From assembly GCA_020248865.1 (NCBI GenBank), contig JADCGS010000002.1, positions 1 through 54,648 of the forward strand: a stretch of 54,648 nucleotides of DNA, in the 5' to 3' direction. Both the position numbers and the translations under genes were made by a program. The stretch's first letter is position 1. Every line of letters begins with the position of its first letter. This stretch comes from Burkholderiales bacterium (GTDB taxonomy: Bacteria > Pseudomonadota > Gammaproteobacteria > Burkholderiales > Burkholderiaceae_F). Shown here in pieces: positions 8,582 through 17,247 of the stretch. The notes under the pieces are model-generated. The model was not told the DNA's origin. It made no database searches and saw only the letters and a program-made list of their open reading frames with translations.

Positions 8582-9205
8582 ATGCAGCGCCTGTTGCTGA
8601 CGGTCGACAAGCTGTCCACCTTCATGGGCCACGTGTTCTCCTGGCTCATCGTCGCCCTGACGGCGCTCATCACCTGGGAGGTGTACTCGCGCTACGTGAT
8701 GAACCGGCCGCATGCCTGGGCGCTGGATGCGCAGATCATGCTCTACGGCACCCTGTTCATGATGGCCGGTGCCTACACGCTGGCCAAAAATGGCCATGTG
8801 CGCGGCGACGTGCTGTACGGCTTCTTCAGGCCGCGTACCCAGGCGACCGTCGACCTGGTGCTGTACGTCCTGTTCTTCATTCCCGGCATCTTCGCGCTGA
8901 CCTATGCCGGCTGGGACTTCGCCCGCGCCTCGGCAGCCATCCGCGAGCAGACCTTCTCCGCCGAGGCGCTGCCCATCTATCCCTTCAAGTTCATCATCCC
9001 GCTGGCCGGCGGCCTGCTGCTGCTGCAGGGGATCGTGGAGATCGTGCGCTGCGTGCGCTGCCTCAAGGAGGGCGCGTGGCCGAGCCGCGAGGAGGACGTC
9101 GAGGAGGTTGACGTCGAGAAGCTCAAGCAGATGGTGCACGTGAAGGACGAGGACATCCTCGCCGCCGACCGGCAGATCGTCGGCCACCCCGAACAGACGC
9201 GCTGA
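8582..9205 (+). CDS. dctQ: TRAP transporter small permease subunit (DctQ family)
   Basis: The 207-aa inner-membrane protein has four hydrophobic segments, at about residues 15-35, 50-70, 90-115 and 130-155. It carries the DctQ signature around WEVYSRYVMNRPHAWALDAQIMLYGTLFMMAGAYTL. The C-terminus is a charged, Glu-rich cytoplasmic tail. A GAGGAG ribosome site precedes ATG 8582. The gene follows the hairpin after dctP and lies nine bases before dctM, with which it forms the permease. Confidence 0.9.
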   Translation: MQRLLLTVDKLSTFMGHVFSWLIVALTALITWEVYSRYVMNRPHAWALDAQIMLYGTLFMMAGAYTLAKNGHVRGDVLYGFFRPRTQATVDLVLYVLFFIPGIFALTYAGWDFARASAAIREQTFSAEALPIYPFKFIIPLAGGLLLLQGIVEIVRCVRCLKEGAWPSREEDVEEVDVEKLKQMVHVKDEDILAADRQIVGHPEQTR

Positions 9206-9214
9206 GGAGCGGAC

Positions 9215-11476
9215 ATGATCAAGATCCGCAAGGAGCTGTGGTTCGGCCTGGGTCTGATGGCCCTGATCATCGTGGCCAGCGCCGGCGTGCTGCTGGCGGC
9301 CGACACCGTCACGCGCGGCCACCTGGGCCTGCTGATGCTGGCGATGGTGGTGGTGGCGATCATGCTGGGCTTTCCCACCGCCTTCACGCTGATGGGCATG
9401 GGCATCCTTTTCACCTGGCTCGCCTACGACCGCGACATCGGCAAGACGCTCGATCTGTTCGTGCAGAGCACGTTCAAGGTGATGAGCAACGACGTGCTGA
9501 TCTCGATCCCGCTGTTCGTGTTCATGGGCTATCTGGTCGAGCGCGCCAACCTGATCGAGAAGCTGTTCAAGTCGCTGCACCTGGCCATGGCGCGCGTGCC
9601 GGGGTCGCTGGCGGTGGCCACGCTGGTGACCTGCGCCATTTTCGCCACCGCCACCGGCATCGTCGGCGCGGTGGTCACGCTGATGGGCCTGCTTGCCTTC
9701 CCGGCCATGCTCAAGGCCGGCTACAACGTCAAGCTCGGCGCCGGCGCCATCACCGCGGGCGGCTGCCTGGGCATCCTGATCCCGCCGTCGGTCATGCTGA
9801 TCGTCTACGGCGCCACGGCCGGCGTATCGGTGGTGCAGCTGTACGCCGGTGCATTCTTCCCCGGCCTCATGCTCGCCGGCCTGTACGTCGTCTACGTGAT
9901 GGTCGTCGCGTACATCAAGCCCGAGATGGCGCCGCCGCTGTCGGCCGAGCAGCGCCTCGTGACGCTGCCGCCGCTGTCGCAGCGGCTGTCGGAGACCGTC
10001 TCGAACCGGGCGCTGCCGGCGCTGCTGGCCGCCCTGGCCGGGCGGCGCAACGCCGGGGTGGCCACGCGCGAACTCGTCAAGCCGCTGTTCGTGACGCTGC
10101 TGCCGGTGGTCTTCTTCGGCTTCATCATGGCCGAGACCTACTGGATCGCCACCAAGCCGGTCGAGGCGGTGGTGCAGATGGACCCGGGACTGGGCCTGGC
10201 GGAGCCCGCCGGCGCCGAGAAGAACGCGGCCGACGTCCAGGAGCCTCCGGGTGCCGGAGTGCAGGAGCCCAGGGCCGAGGGCGGCCTGGCCGAGCCGCCC
10301 GTGGCCGGCGGCGTGCAGGAGCCGCCTGCGGCGGGCGACCTGAAGGAGCCGCCCGCGGCCGGCGGTGTGCAGGAGCCCCCGGGGGCCGGTGGTGTGCAGG
10401 AGCCCGCCGGGGCCGTGCGTGAGCCGGCGCCGGCAGGCGCGGTGGCGGAGCCGCCCGGAGCGGCGGCTGCACCGGCGGCCGGCGGCGTGGCCGAACCGCC
10501 CGGCGCCGCTGCGCCTGCGGCCAGCGCCGAGCGCCCGGACGCGCCCACCTGGTACTGGATCATGTTCGGCTGCGGCGTGATCCTGCTCGCGCTGTTCTAC
10601 GCCGTCTTCACGTTCCAGCGGCTCGAGATCTTCAAGATGCTGCTGGCCTCGTTCTTCCCGCTGGTGGTGCTGATCCTGGCGGTGCTGGGCTCGATCGTCT
10701 TCGGCCTGACCACGCCGACCGAGGCGGCCGCCGTGGGCGCCTTCGGCGGCTACGTGCTGGCGGCGATCTACATGACGCTGAACTACCCGAGCGAGAAGAT
10801 GAAGCGGATCTTCTTCTCGTGGATCCCGCTGCTGGCGCCGCTGGTCATCGCGCTGTTCTGGTTCCGCCTGCCCGATGTGTTCGGCCCGATGCCCAACTGG
10901 TTCGGCCTGCTGGCCATCGTCGGCGTCGGCGTCTGGAGCCTGCTGGCGCTCAAGCAGTCGGGGTTGTACGAGACGGTCAAGGAATCGTCGTTCCTGACTG
11001 CCAAGACCAGTGCCATGGTGTGCTGGCTGTTCGTCGGCAGCTCCATTTTCTCGGCCGCCTTCGCGCTGCTGGGCGGTCAGGACCTGGTCGAAAAGTGGGT
11101 GATGTCGCTCGGGCTCACGCCCACCCAGTTCCTGCTGCTGTCGCAGGTGATCATCTTCATCCTCGGCTGGCCGCTGGAGTGGACCGAGATCATCGTGATC
11201 TTCATGCCGATCTTCATTCCGCTGCTGGACAACTTCGGCATCGACCCGCTGTTTTTCGGGCTGCTGGTGGCGCTGAACCTGCAAACCGCCTTCCTCAGCC
11301 CGCCGGTGGCCATGGCGGCGTTCTACCTGAAGGGCGTCAGCCCGCCGCACGTGACGCTGAACCAGATCTTTGCGGGCATGCTGCCCTTCATGGGCATCCA
11401 GGTTCTGGCGATCTTCCTGCTGTACCTGTTCCCGCAGATCGGGCTTTGGTTGCCTTCGGTGTTGTACGGCCGGTAG
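9215..11476 (+). CDS. dctM: TRAP transporter large permease (DctM family) with a repetitive insert
   Basis: This 753-aa multi-spanning membrane protein is the ion-coupled permease. The core shows family motifs such as SIPLFVFMGYLVERANLIEKLF, ITAGGCLGILIPPSVMLIVYG and FGLTTPTEAAAVGAFGGYVLA, and ends in typical DctM helices. Between two helices, at about residues 322-443, lies a low-complexity stretch built from a dozen or so units resembling EPPAAGGVQ, rich in Ala, Pro, Gly and Glu. Long DctM proteins of this subgroup do have an extra loop region here, but the repeat expansion is unusual. The frame stays open throughout, so the gene appears functional. Confidence 0.92.
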   Translation: MIKIRKELWFGLGLMALIIVASAGVLLAADTVTRGHLGLLMLAMVVVAIMLGFPTAFTLMGMGILFTWLAYDRDIGKTLDLFVQSTFKVMSNDVLISIPLFVFMGYLVERANLIEKLFKSLHLAMARVPGSLAVATLVTCAIFATATGIVGAVVTLMGLLAFPAMLKAGYNVKLGAGAITAGGCLGILIPPSVMLIVYGATAGVSVVQLYAGAFFPGLMLAGLYVVYVMVVAYIKPEMAPPLSAEQRLVTLPPLSQRLSETVSNRALPALLAALAGRRNAGVATRELVKPLFVTLLPVVFFGFIMAETYWIATKPVEAVVQMDPGLGLAEPAGAEKNAADVQEPPGAGVQEPRAEGGLAEPPVAGGVQEPPAAGDLKEPPAAGGVQEPPGAGGVQEPAGAVREPAPAGAVAEPPGAAAAPAAGGVAEPPGAAAPAASAERPDAPTWYWIMFGCGVILLALFYAVFTFQRLEIFKMLLASFFPLVVLILAVLGSIVFGLTTPTEAAAVGAFGGYVLAAIYMTLNYPSEKMKRIFFSWIPLLAPLVIALFWFRLPDVFGPMPNWFGLLAIVGVGVWSLLALKQSGLYETVKESSFLTAKTSAMVCWLFVGSSIFSAAFALLGGQDLVEKWVMSLGLTPTQFLLLSQVIIFILGWPLEWTEIIVIFMPIFIPLLDNFGIDPLFFGLLVALNLQTAFLSPPVAMAAFYLKGVSPPHVTLNQIFAGMLPFMGIQVLAIFLLYLFPQIGLWLPSVLYGR

Positions 11477-11603
11477 GCTTTACGACACCGAAGGCCAGCC
11501 GCTCGCGGCCGGACGCCAAGGCCTGATCTGCGGGTGGGCCCTTGATCGGGATGATCGGGTTCGCTCGGGCCACGGTGCCCGGCGTATGCTGCGCGCGTTT
11601 CGC

Positions 11604-11622
11604 GGCGGCCCTGGAGGCCGCC
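11604..11622. terminator. GC-rich hairpin after the TRAP operon
   Basis: GGCGGCC and GGCCGCC (11604-11610, 11616-11622) pair around a five-base loop. No T-run follows, so this is only a possible 3' end structure. Confidence 0.3.
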
Positions 11623-11635
11623 GCCCCTGATCGAT

Positions 11636-11722
11636 GGGCGTAGCGCGCAGCCGCTCTGAAGCGAAGCCCTCTGATCAAACCGCTTTGCGTGCACGTGCGA
11701 CCGCAAAGCGGTCGCGTACACG
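11636..11722. repeat. Dispersed intergenic repeat, copy A
   Basis: This 87-bp stretch just upstream of trkH aligns along its length with 17579-17667. Shared blocks include GGCGNAGCGCGC, CCGCTC, AAACCGCTTTGC, TGCACGTGCG and GCGTACACG. It contains a palindromic part, ACCGCAAAGCGGT. See the separate entry for copy B. Confidence 0.7.
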
Positions 11723-11734
11723 TACAGCGAGTCA

Positions 11735-13204
11735 ATGTCCGCTCTCGCCCGCTCGATCTTCCCGGTCTTGAACGTGCTCGGCGCGATCGTGGTGATCTTT
11801 GCGATCACCCTGTTCGTGCCGCTCGGCTTCGCGTTCTTCGGTCGCGATGCGGCGCTGCCGAGCTACGACAACGCCATCGTCATCACGCTGGTGGCCGGCG
11901 GTACGCTGTACGTGACCACGCGGCGCTACAAGCGCGAGCTGCTGCCGCGCGACGGCTTTCTGCTGGTCACGCTGGTGTGGACGGTGCTGCCGGGATTCGC
12001 CGCGCTGCCGCTGCTGCTGCACCTGAAGGACCTGTCCTTCACCGACGCCTACTTCGAGGCGATGTCCGGCCTCACCACCACCGGTTCCACGGTGCTGTCC
12101 GGCCTCGACGAGCTGCCGCTGTCGATCAACATCTGGCGCCACCTGCTGGTGTGGATGGGCGGCATGGGCATTTTGGTGCTGGCGGTGGCGATCCTGCCGA
12201 TGCTCGGCGTCGGCGGCAGCCAGGTGTTCAAGGCCGAGTCCACCGGCGTGCTCAAGGAGAGCAAGCTCACGCCGCGGATCGCCGAGACCGCCAAGGGCCT
12301 GTACGCGATCTACCTCGCCATCTCGGCGGTGTGCTTCCTGTCGCTGCGCTGGGCCGGCATGAGCTGGCCCGACGCCTTCATGATCATGTGCTCGACCATG
12401 GGGCTGGGCGGCTTCGCACCCTATGACGCGAGCATCGGCCACTGGGACTCGCCGCTGATCGAGGCGGTGGTCGTGGTCTTCATGCTGATCGCGGGCATCA
12501 ATTTCTCGGTGCACTTCCTGGCGTGGCGTCGCCGCTCGCCGTGGGTCTACGCCGCCGACCCCGAGGCCAAGGCCTTCGTGCTGGTGGTGCTGGGCGCGGT
12601 CCTGCTGATCGCCGTCTTCCTGCAGTGGAACGGTGTTTACGCGGACTTCGCCACGGCGCTGCGCTATGCGCTGTTCAACACCGTGTCGATCGCCACCACG
12701 ACCGGACTCACCAGCACCGACTACAACCAGTGGCCGATCTTCGCGCCGGTGCTGATGCTGTTCCTGTGCTGCTTTGCCACCAGCGCGGGCTCCACCGGCG
12801 GCGGCATCAAGATGATCCGCGCGCTGCTGCTGCTCAAGCAGGCCAAGCGCGAGTTCACCCGCATCCTGCATCCGCGCGTGATCAACCCGGTCACCATCGG
12901 CGGCCAGCCGATCGAGAACAACGTCATCTTCGCCGTGCTGGCCTTCATGCTGGTCTGGGGCGGGTCGGTGATCTTCTGCACCATGCTGCTGCTGTTTTCC
13001 GGCCTGGACGTGATCACCGCCTTCTCGGCGGTGATCGCCTCGATCAACAACACCGGGCCGGGCCTGAACCAGGTCGGGCCGGCCACCAACTACGCGGGGC
13101 TGAACGACTTCGAGACCTGGGTCTGCACCTTCGCCATGCTGATCGGCCGGCTGGAGCTGTTCGCGGTGCTGGTGCTGTTTACGCCGGTGTTCTGGCGCAA
13201 GTGA
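11735..13204 (+). CDS. trkH: Trk potassium uptake membrane protein TrkH
   Basis: This is the K+-translocating subunit of the Trk system, 489 aa with about ten membrane segments. Selectivity-filter-like loops are visible: SGLTTTGSTVL, STMGLGGFAPYD, SIATTTGLTSTDYNQWP and ASINNTGPGLNQVGPA, with the SAGSTGGGIKMIR motif between the last two. Length and motifs fit a complete TrkH. Its partner trkA lies upstream of the TRAP operon. A GTG-started small gene overlaps its stop codon by four bases (GTGA). Confidence 0.95.
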   Translation: MSALARSIFPVLNVLGAIVVIFAITLFVPLGFAFFGRDAALPSYDNAIVITLVAGGTLYVTTRRYKRELLPRDGFLLVTLVWTVLPGFAALPLLLHLKDLSFTDAYFEAMSGLTTTGSTVLSGLDELPLSINIWRHLLVWMGGMGILVLAVAILPMLGVGGSQVFKAESTGVLKESKLTPRIAETAKGLYAIYLAISAVCFLSLRWAGMSWPDAFMIMCSTMGLGGFAPYDASIGHWDSPLIEAVVVVFMLIAGINFSVHFLAWRRRSPWVYAADPEAKAFVLVVLGAVLLIAVFLQWNGVYADFATALRYALFNTVSIATTTGLTSTDYNQWPIFAPVLMLFLCCFATSAGSTGGGIKMIRALLLLKQAKREFTRILHPRVINPVTIGGQPIENNVIFAVLAFMLVWGGSVIFCTMLLLFSGLDVITAFSAVIASINNTGPGLNQVGPATNYAGLNDFETWVCTFAMLIGRLELFAVLVLFTPVFWRK

Positions 13205-13584
13205 GCCCGCTGCTCGTCACGCTCGCGGCGGCAGCCGGCAGCCGCGAGCGGCAGCAGGCGGTGGACGACTGGCTCGCCGGCCCGGTCGAGGGCGATGCCG
13301 TCCGGCCCGAGCTGCGGCAACGGGCGCTGATCGTCGAGGGCCCGTCGCTGGGGCTGCGCGTACCCGATGCGCTGGCGGTGACCCGGCTGCCGGCGGGCTG
13401 CGTCTGCTGCGCGGGTCAGGTGCCGTTGCGGGTCGCGGTCGCGCGCGCGGCGCGCGCCCTGGACCGGCGGCGGCCGCGCAGCCTCCTGCTGCTGCTGGCG
13501 CAGGGCGGGCACCTCGCGCGGCTGCGTGCCCAGATCGAGCGCGGAGAACTCGGCGCCGGCGTCCTGCTGGCGCCCGGGCCATGA
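13201..13584 (+). CDS. Small COG0523 (CobW/YjiA)-like protein with a lost P-loop
   Basis: The 127-aa reading frame starts at GTG 13201, overlapping the trkH stop by four bases. It follows the plan of the N-terminal half of COG0523 G3E GTPases: a first strand (LLVTLAAAAGSRERQQAVDDWL) where the Walker A loop should be, a second strand, then the diagnostic metal-binding motif LPAGCVCCAGQVPLRVAV near residue 69, and a helix and strand ending in LLLLLAQGGHLARL. No GxxGxGKT remains, so nucleotide binding is unlikely in the normal way. It may be a degenerate metallochaperone-like protein or a decaying gene. Its stop codon is the first base triplet of a 60-bp repeat copy. Confidence 0.6.
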   Translation: MSPLLVTLAAAAGSRERQQAVDDWLAGPVEGDAVRPELRQRALIVEGPSLGLRVPDALAVTRLPAGCVCCAGQVPLRVAVARAARALDRRRPRSLLLLLAQGGHLARLRAQIERGELGAGVLLAPGP

Positions 13585-13703
13585 GACCCGCCGGGCCGCC
13601 CCAAGGGCGAATCCCCGAGCGCGCAGCGTGAGGGTGTCCACTGAGACCCGCCGGGCCGCCCCAAGGGCGAATCCCCGAGCGCGCAGCGTGAGGGTAGTCC
13701 AGT
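13582..13703. repeat. Two tandem copies of the 60-bp repeat
   Basis: Two nearly identical units start at 13582 and 13642 (period exactly 60). They share the CCGGGCCGCCCCAAGGGC core with the copies at 1-180. The first unit supplies the stop codon of the preceding small gene. They lie in the spacer before the DUF3567 gene. Confidence 0.85.
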
Positions 13704-13873
13704 GAGCCCCCTCGGAGCCCCGGTGAGCCCCGGTAGCCCGGTGGCGCGCACGGCCGCCGGCAGGCCGTTAGCGCGGGTTGCTGTGGCCTCTTGAGTTTCG
13801 GCCGGCCGGACCGAGATTGGCGGCATGGGGTGTCCGGCCTGCGGATGCCCGGCTCCACGAGACTCACCACACC

Positions 13874-14146
13874 ATGAACATGATCTACAACAGCCCGCAC
13901 TTCTGCGTGGTCGAGTTCGCGCCGCAGCACGCTCCCAGCGATGCCGCCGGCTCGGTCGGCGCGACCGGCGGCTTCGAGATCATGGACAAGACCCTGCGGC
14001 GCGAGATCTTCCTGCGCGGGCAGGATGCCGAGGTGTTCCGCGCCAGCGTGCAGGCGCTGATCGACCGCGAGCCTACCGCCGACGAGGTCGATGAGTTCCT
14101 GAACCGCTACTCGGGCCTCATGACGCAGCCGCTCACGCTGCATTAG
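13874..14146 (+). CDS. DUF3567 family protein
   Basis: The 90-aa protein starts MNMIYNSPHFCVVEF and contains GFEIMDKTLRREIFLRGQDAEVFR and a C-terminal DEVDEFLNRYSGLMTQP. This is the DUF3567 pattern, a small family I associate with Burkholderiales. Its role is unknown. The frame is open upstream, but ATG 13874 matches the family N-terminus. The 3' end overlaps that of the convergent MFS gene by 14 bp. Confidence 0.85.
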   Translation: MNMIYNSPHFCVVEFAPQHAPSDAAGSVGATGGFEIMDKTLRREIFLRGQDAEVFRASVQALIDREPTADEVDEFLNRYSGLMTQPLTLH

Positions 14147-15419
14147 CCGGGCCCGGGCTCCGGTGCGGCCGCTCGCGCGTGGCCAGCACCAGCAGCAGCG
14201 CGGCCACGGTCCACAGCGCCAGGAACGCCAGCCCCATCTGGAATGCCGCGGCGCCGTACTGGCGCACGCCCGCCACCATGTGCCCGTCCCAGTGCGCATC
14301 GAGGATGAGGCCGATCGCCGGCATCTGCACCAGCGTGCCCACCATCGCGCCGGCATTGACCACCCCGCTGGCTGCGCCCTGAAGTGTCGGCGCGACCGAC
14401 TCCTTGACGTAGGCAAACGAAAGCACCATCGAGCCGGCGCCCAGGCCGCCAATCAGCAACAGCGGCACCAGCAGCGCCAGCGGCGCCTGCGGTGCGGCCG
14501 CGACCACGCCGAAGCCGGCCGCCACCAGCACCGCCCCTGCCGCAAACGGCCGCTTGCGGTTGCGCCAGCGGTCCGACAGCGCGCCGAAGATCGGCGCGCC
14601 GCAGGCAAACACCACCAGCATCGCGGTCGTGATGAGCGAGGCGGCCTTTGCATCGAGCCCATGCACCTGCACGAAGAAGGGCACGCCCCACAGGCCGGTG
14701 AAGGCGAGGAAGGCGCCGCACACCCCGGAGTTCACGCCCGCCAGCAGCCACACGTTGCGGCTGGAAAACAGCTCGCGCAGCGCCGGGCCGAGCGGCACGG
14801 TAGGCTGGTCGGCCGCCGCCGTGGCAAAGCTGGCGTGGCCGCGCTCGCGCGGGTCGTCGCGCACCAGCGCCCAGATCAGCAGCGCCAGCAGCAGACCGAC
14901 CGCGCCGGTACCGGCAAGGGTGGCGCGCCAGCCCCACTCATCGGCCAGCCAGCGCAACGGTGGCCCGGCCAGCACGGCGCCCACGGTGCCCACCATCAGC
15001 GACACGCCCGACACGGTGCCGAAGCGCTGCGGCGGGAACCAGTGCGTGACCAGTGCCAGCATCGACACCCAGGCCATACCATGCGCTGCGCCGATCAGCG
15101 CGCGGCCCAGCCCCGCCAGCGCCGCCTGCTGCGCCAGCCCGAACAGCAGCGCGCCGCTGCCCGCCAGCAGGCAGCCGGCCAGCAGCAGGCGCGTGGGGCC
15201 GAGGCGGCTGACCAGCACGCCCGTCGGCAGTTGCACCGCTGCGTAGGTGTAGTAGTACAGGGCCGACAGGTTGCCCAGCGCGGCGGCCGACAGCGCAAAG
15301 TCGCGCATCAGCAGATCGGCCAGCGAGGCCGGCGCCACGCGCTGGAAGAAGCCGAAGAGGTAGAACGCCACGGCCAGCCCCCATACCAGCAGGCTGAGTC
15401 GGAGCGGAGGCGGGCGCAT
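14133..15419 (-). CDS. MFS transporter
   Basis: The 428-aa protein has twelve hydrophobic segments and the layout of a major facilitator: FYLFGFFQRVAPASLADLL in helix 1, the loop 2-3 motif VSRLGPTRLLLAG, and RWRNRKRPFAAG in the second half. It resembles the sugar-phosphate/organic-anion group of antiporters, but the substrate is not evident. It is convergent with the DUF3567 gene and divergent from the GMC oxidoreductase gene across a 127-bp spacer. Confidence 0.85.
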   Translation of the reverse strand: MRPPPLRLSLLVWGLAVAFYLFGFFQRVAPASLADLLMRDFALSAAALGNLSALYYYTYAAVQLPTGVLVSRLGPTRLLLAGCLLAGSGALLFGLAQQAALAGLGRALIGAAHGMAWVSMLALVTHWFPPQRFGTVSGVSLMVGTVGAVLAGPPLRWLADEWGWRATLAGTGAVGLLLALLIWALVRDDPRERGHASFATAAADQPTVPLGPALRELFSSRNVWLLAGVNSGVCGAFLAFTGLWGVPFFVQVHGLDAKAASLITTAMLVVFACGAPIFGALSDRWRNRKRPFAAGAVLVAAGFGVVAAAPQAPLALLVPLLLIGGLGAGSMVLSFAYVKESVAPTLQGAASGVVNAGAMVGTLVQMPAIGLILDAHWDGHMVAGVRQYGAAAFQMGLAFLALWTVAALLLVLATRERPHRSPGPANAA

Positions 15420-15555
15420 GGGGACGGGGGGCCGTGGGCCGCGGTGGGAGCAGGAGCCGCGGGAGCCGCGCCAGGCTGCGCATTGTAGGCAGCCGCTGGA
15501 GCGCTCCCTCTAAGCGAGGCGTCGCGCCGCGCCGCTGGCGGCGCAGTTGGCGACA

Positions 15556-17247
15556 ATGCAAGCCAGCGAGGCGGGCGCCCACGAGGCGCCGCCCGGGGAG
15601 ACGACAGTGGATTTCGACTATGTCGTGATCGGCGGCGGTTCGGCCGGCTGCGTGCTGGCAGCGCGTCTGAGCGAGGACCCGGCGGTGCGCGTGGCCCTGC
15701 TGGAGGCCGGCGGGCGCAACGACGGGCTGATGAACATCCTGCCCACCGGCGCGGCGCTGCACGTGGTGCGCGCCAATGCCTGCAACTGGGGCTTTGTCAC
15801 CGTGCCGCAGCCGGGGCTGGACGGCCGCAGCGGCTACCAGCCGCGCGGCAAGGGCCTGGGCGGGTCCTCCGCCATCAACGCCATGGTCTACCTGCGCGGC
15901 CAGCGCGAGGACTATGACGGCTGGGCCGCACTCGGTGCAGCCGGCTGGGGCTGGGACGACGTGCTGCCGTACTTCAAGCGCGCCGAGCACAACGAGCGCG
16001 GCGCCAGTGCGCTGCACGGCACCGGCGGCCCGCTCAATGTCGCCGACCTGCGCAGCCCGCACCCGTTTGCGCGGCTGTTCGTCGAAGCCGCGCAGCAGGC
16101 CGGTATCCCGCGCAACGACGACTTTGCCGGCGCCACCCAGGAAGGCGCGGGCCTGTACCAGGTCACGCAGAAAAACGGCGAGCGCTGGAGCGTGGCGCGC
16201 GCCTATCTGGAGCCGGCGCGCGGGCGGCCCAATCTCGTCGTCCTCACCGGGGTGCTGGCCAGCCGCATCGTGTTCGAGGGTCGGCGCGCGGTGGGCGTGC
16301 GCTACCGGCACGATGGCGCCGAGCGCCAGGTGCGCGCGCGGCGCGAGGTGCTGCTGGCGGCCGGCGCGCTGCAGTCGCCGCAGCTTCTCATGCTGTCCGG
16401 CGTGGGGCCGGCGCAGCACCTGGCCCAGCACGGCATCGCGCTGGTGGCCGATGCGCCGGACGTGGGCCAGCACCTGCAGGACCATCTGGACATCGTCATC
16501 AACCGCCGCGTCGACAACAGCGACCTGCTCGGCTTCTCGCTGGCCGGCGGCATCAAGCTGCTGCGCGCGATCGGCCGCTGGCGGCGCGAGCGCCGTGGCG
16601 TGCTGACCTCCAACTTTGCCGAGGCCGGCGCCTTCATCCGCACCGAGCCGCAACTGGCGCGCCCCGACCTGCAACTGCACTTCGTCATCGGCATGGTCGA
16701 CAACCACAACCGCACCTACCACTGGGGCCACGGCATGAGCTGCCACGCCTGCGCGCTGCAGCCCAGGAGCCGCGGCCGCGTCACGCTGGCCGACGCCGAC
16801 GCGCGTACCGCGCCCGTGATCGACCCGCGCTTCCTGTCCCACCCCGACGACCTCGAGGTCATGGTGCGCGGCTTCAAGCTGGTGCGCAGCATCTTCGCGC
16901 AGCCGGCCTTCGCGCCCTTCGACGGCGGCAATCCGCGGCGCGAGCTGTACGACGCCGCCGTGCGCAGCGACGACGAGATCCGCGCCGCCATCCGCGCCCG
17001 CGCCGACACCATCTACCACCCGGCCGGCACCTGCCGCATGGGGTCCGATCCGCAGTCGGTGGTCGACCCCGAACTGCGCGTGCGCGGTGTGGCGGGCCTG
17101 CGCGTGGTGGACGCCTCGGTGATGCCGACGCTCGTCTCCGGCAACACCAATGCGCCGGTGGTGATGATTGCGGAGAAGGCGGTGGATCTGATTCGCGCTG
17201 CGCGGCCGGCCGTGCAGGTTGTATCGACCGAATCCGTGGCTGTCTGA
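15556..17247 (+). CDS. GMC family FAD-dependent oxidoreductase (choline dehydrogenase-like)
   Basis: This is a flavoprotein of about 563 aa that oxidises an alcohol-type substrate. The FAD-binding loop VIGGGSAGCVLAARLSED is followed by LLEAGG near residue 50, then the GMC signature 1 region PRGKGLGGSSAINAMVYLRG and signature 2 GALQSPQLLMLSGVGP. The C-terminal catalytic section has YHPAGTCRMG and DASVMPTLVSGNTNAPVVMIAEK. The length is typical. The start may be ATG 15556, TTG 15547 or GTG 15607, which sits directly before the flavin-binding strand. It is divergent from the MFS gene, so the two may form a uptake-and-oxidation pair (inference). Confidence 0.9.
   Translation: MQASEAGAHEAPPGETTVDFDYVVIGGGSAGCVLAARLSEDPAVRVALLEAGGRNDGLMNILPTGAALHVVRANACNWGFVTVPQPGLDGRSGYQPRGKGLGGSSAINAMVYLRGQREDYDGWAALGAAGWGWDDVLPYFKRAEHNERGASALHGTGGPLNVADLRSPHPFARLFVEAAQQAGIPRNDDFAGATQEGAGLYQVTQKNGERWSVARAYLEPARGRPNLVVLTGVLASRIVFEGRRAVGVRYRHDGAERQVRARREVLLAAGALQSPQLLMLSGVGPAQHLAQHGIALVADAPDVGQHLQDHLDIVINRRVDNSDLLGFSLAGGIKLLRAIGRWRRERRGVLTSNFAEAGAFIRTEPQLARPDLQLHFVIGMVDNHNRTYHWGHGMSCHACALQPRSRGRVTLADADARTAPVIDPRFLSHPDDLEVMVRGFKLVRSIFAQPAFAPFDGGNPRRELYDAAVRSDDEIRAAIRARADTIYHPAGTCRMGSDPQSVVDPELRVRGVAGLRVVDASVMPTLVSGNTNAPVVMIAEKAVDLIRAARPAVQVVSTESVAV

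Noticed and set aside
8540..11350. A 936-aa minus-strand open frame opposite the TRAP permease genes
   Set aside because: Composition is that of an antisense shadow; the plus strand encodes conserved membrane proteins.
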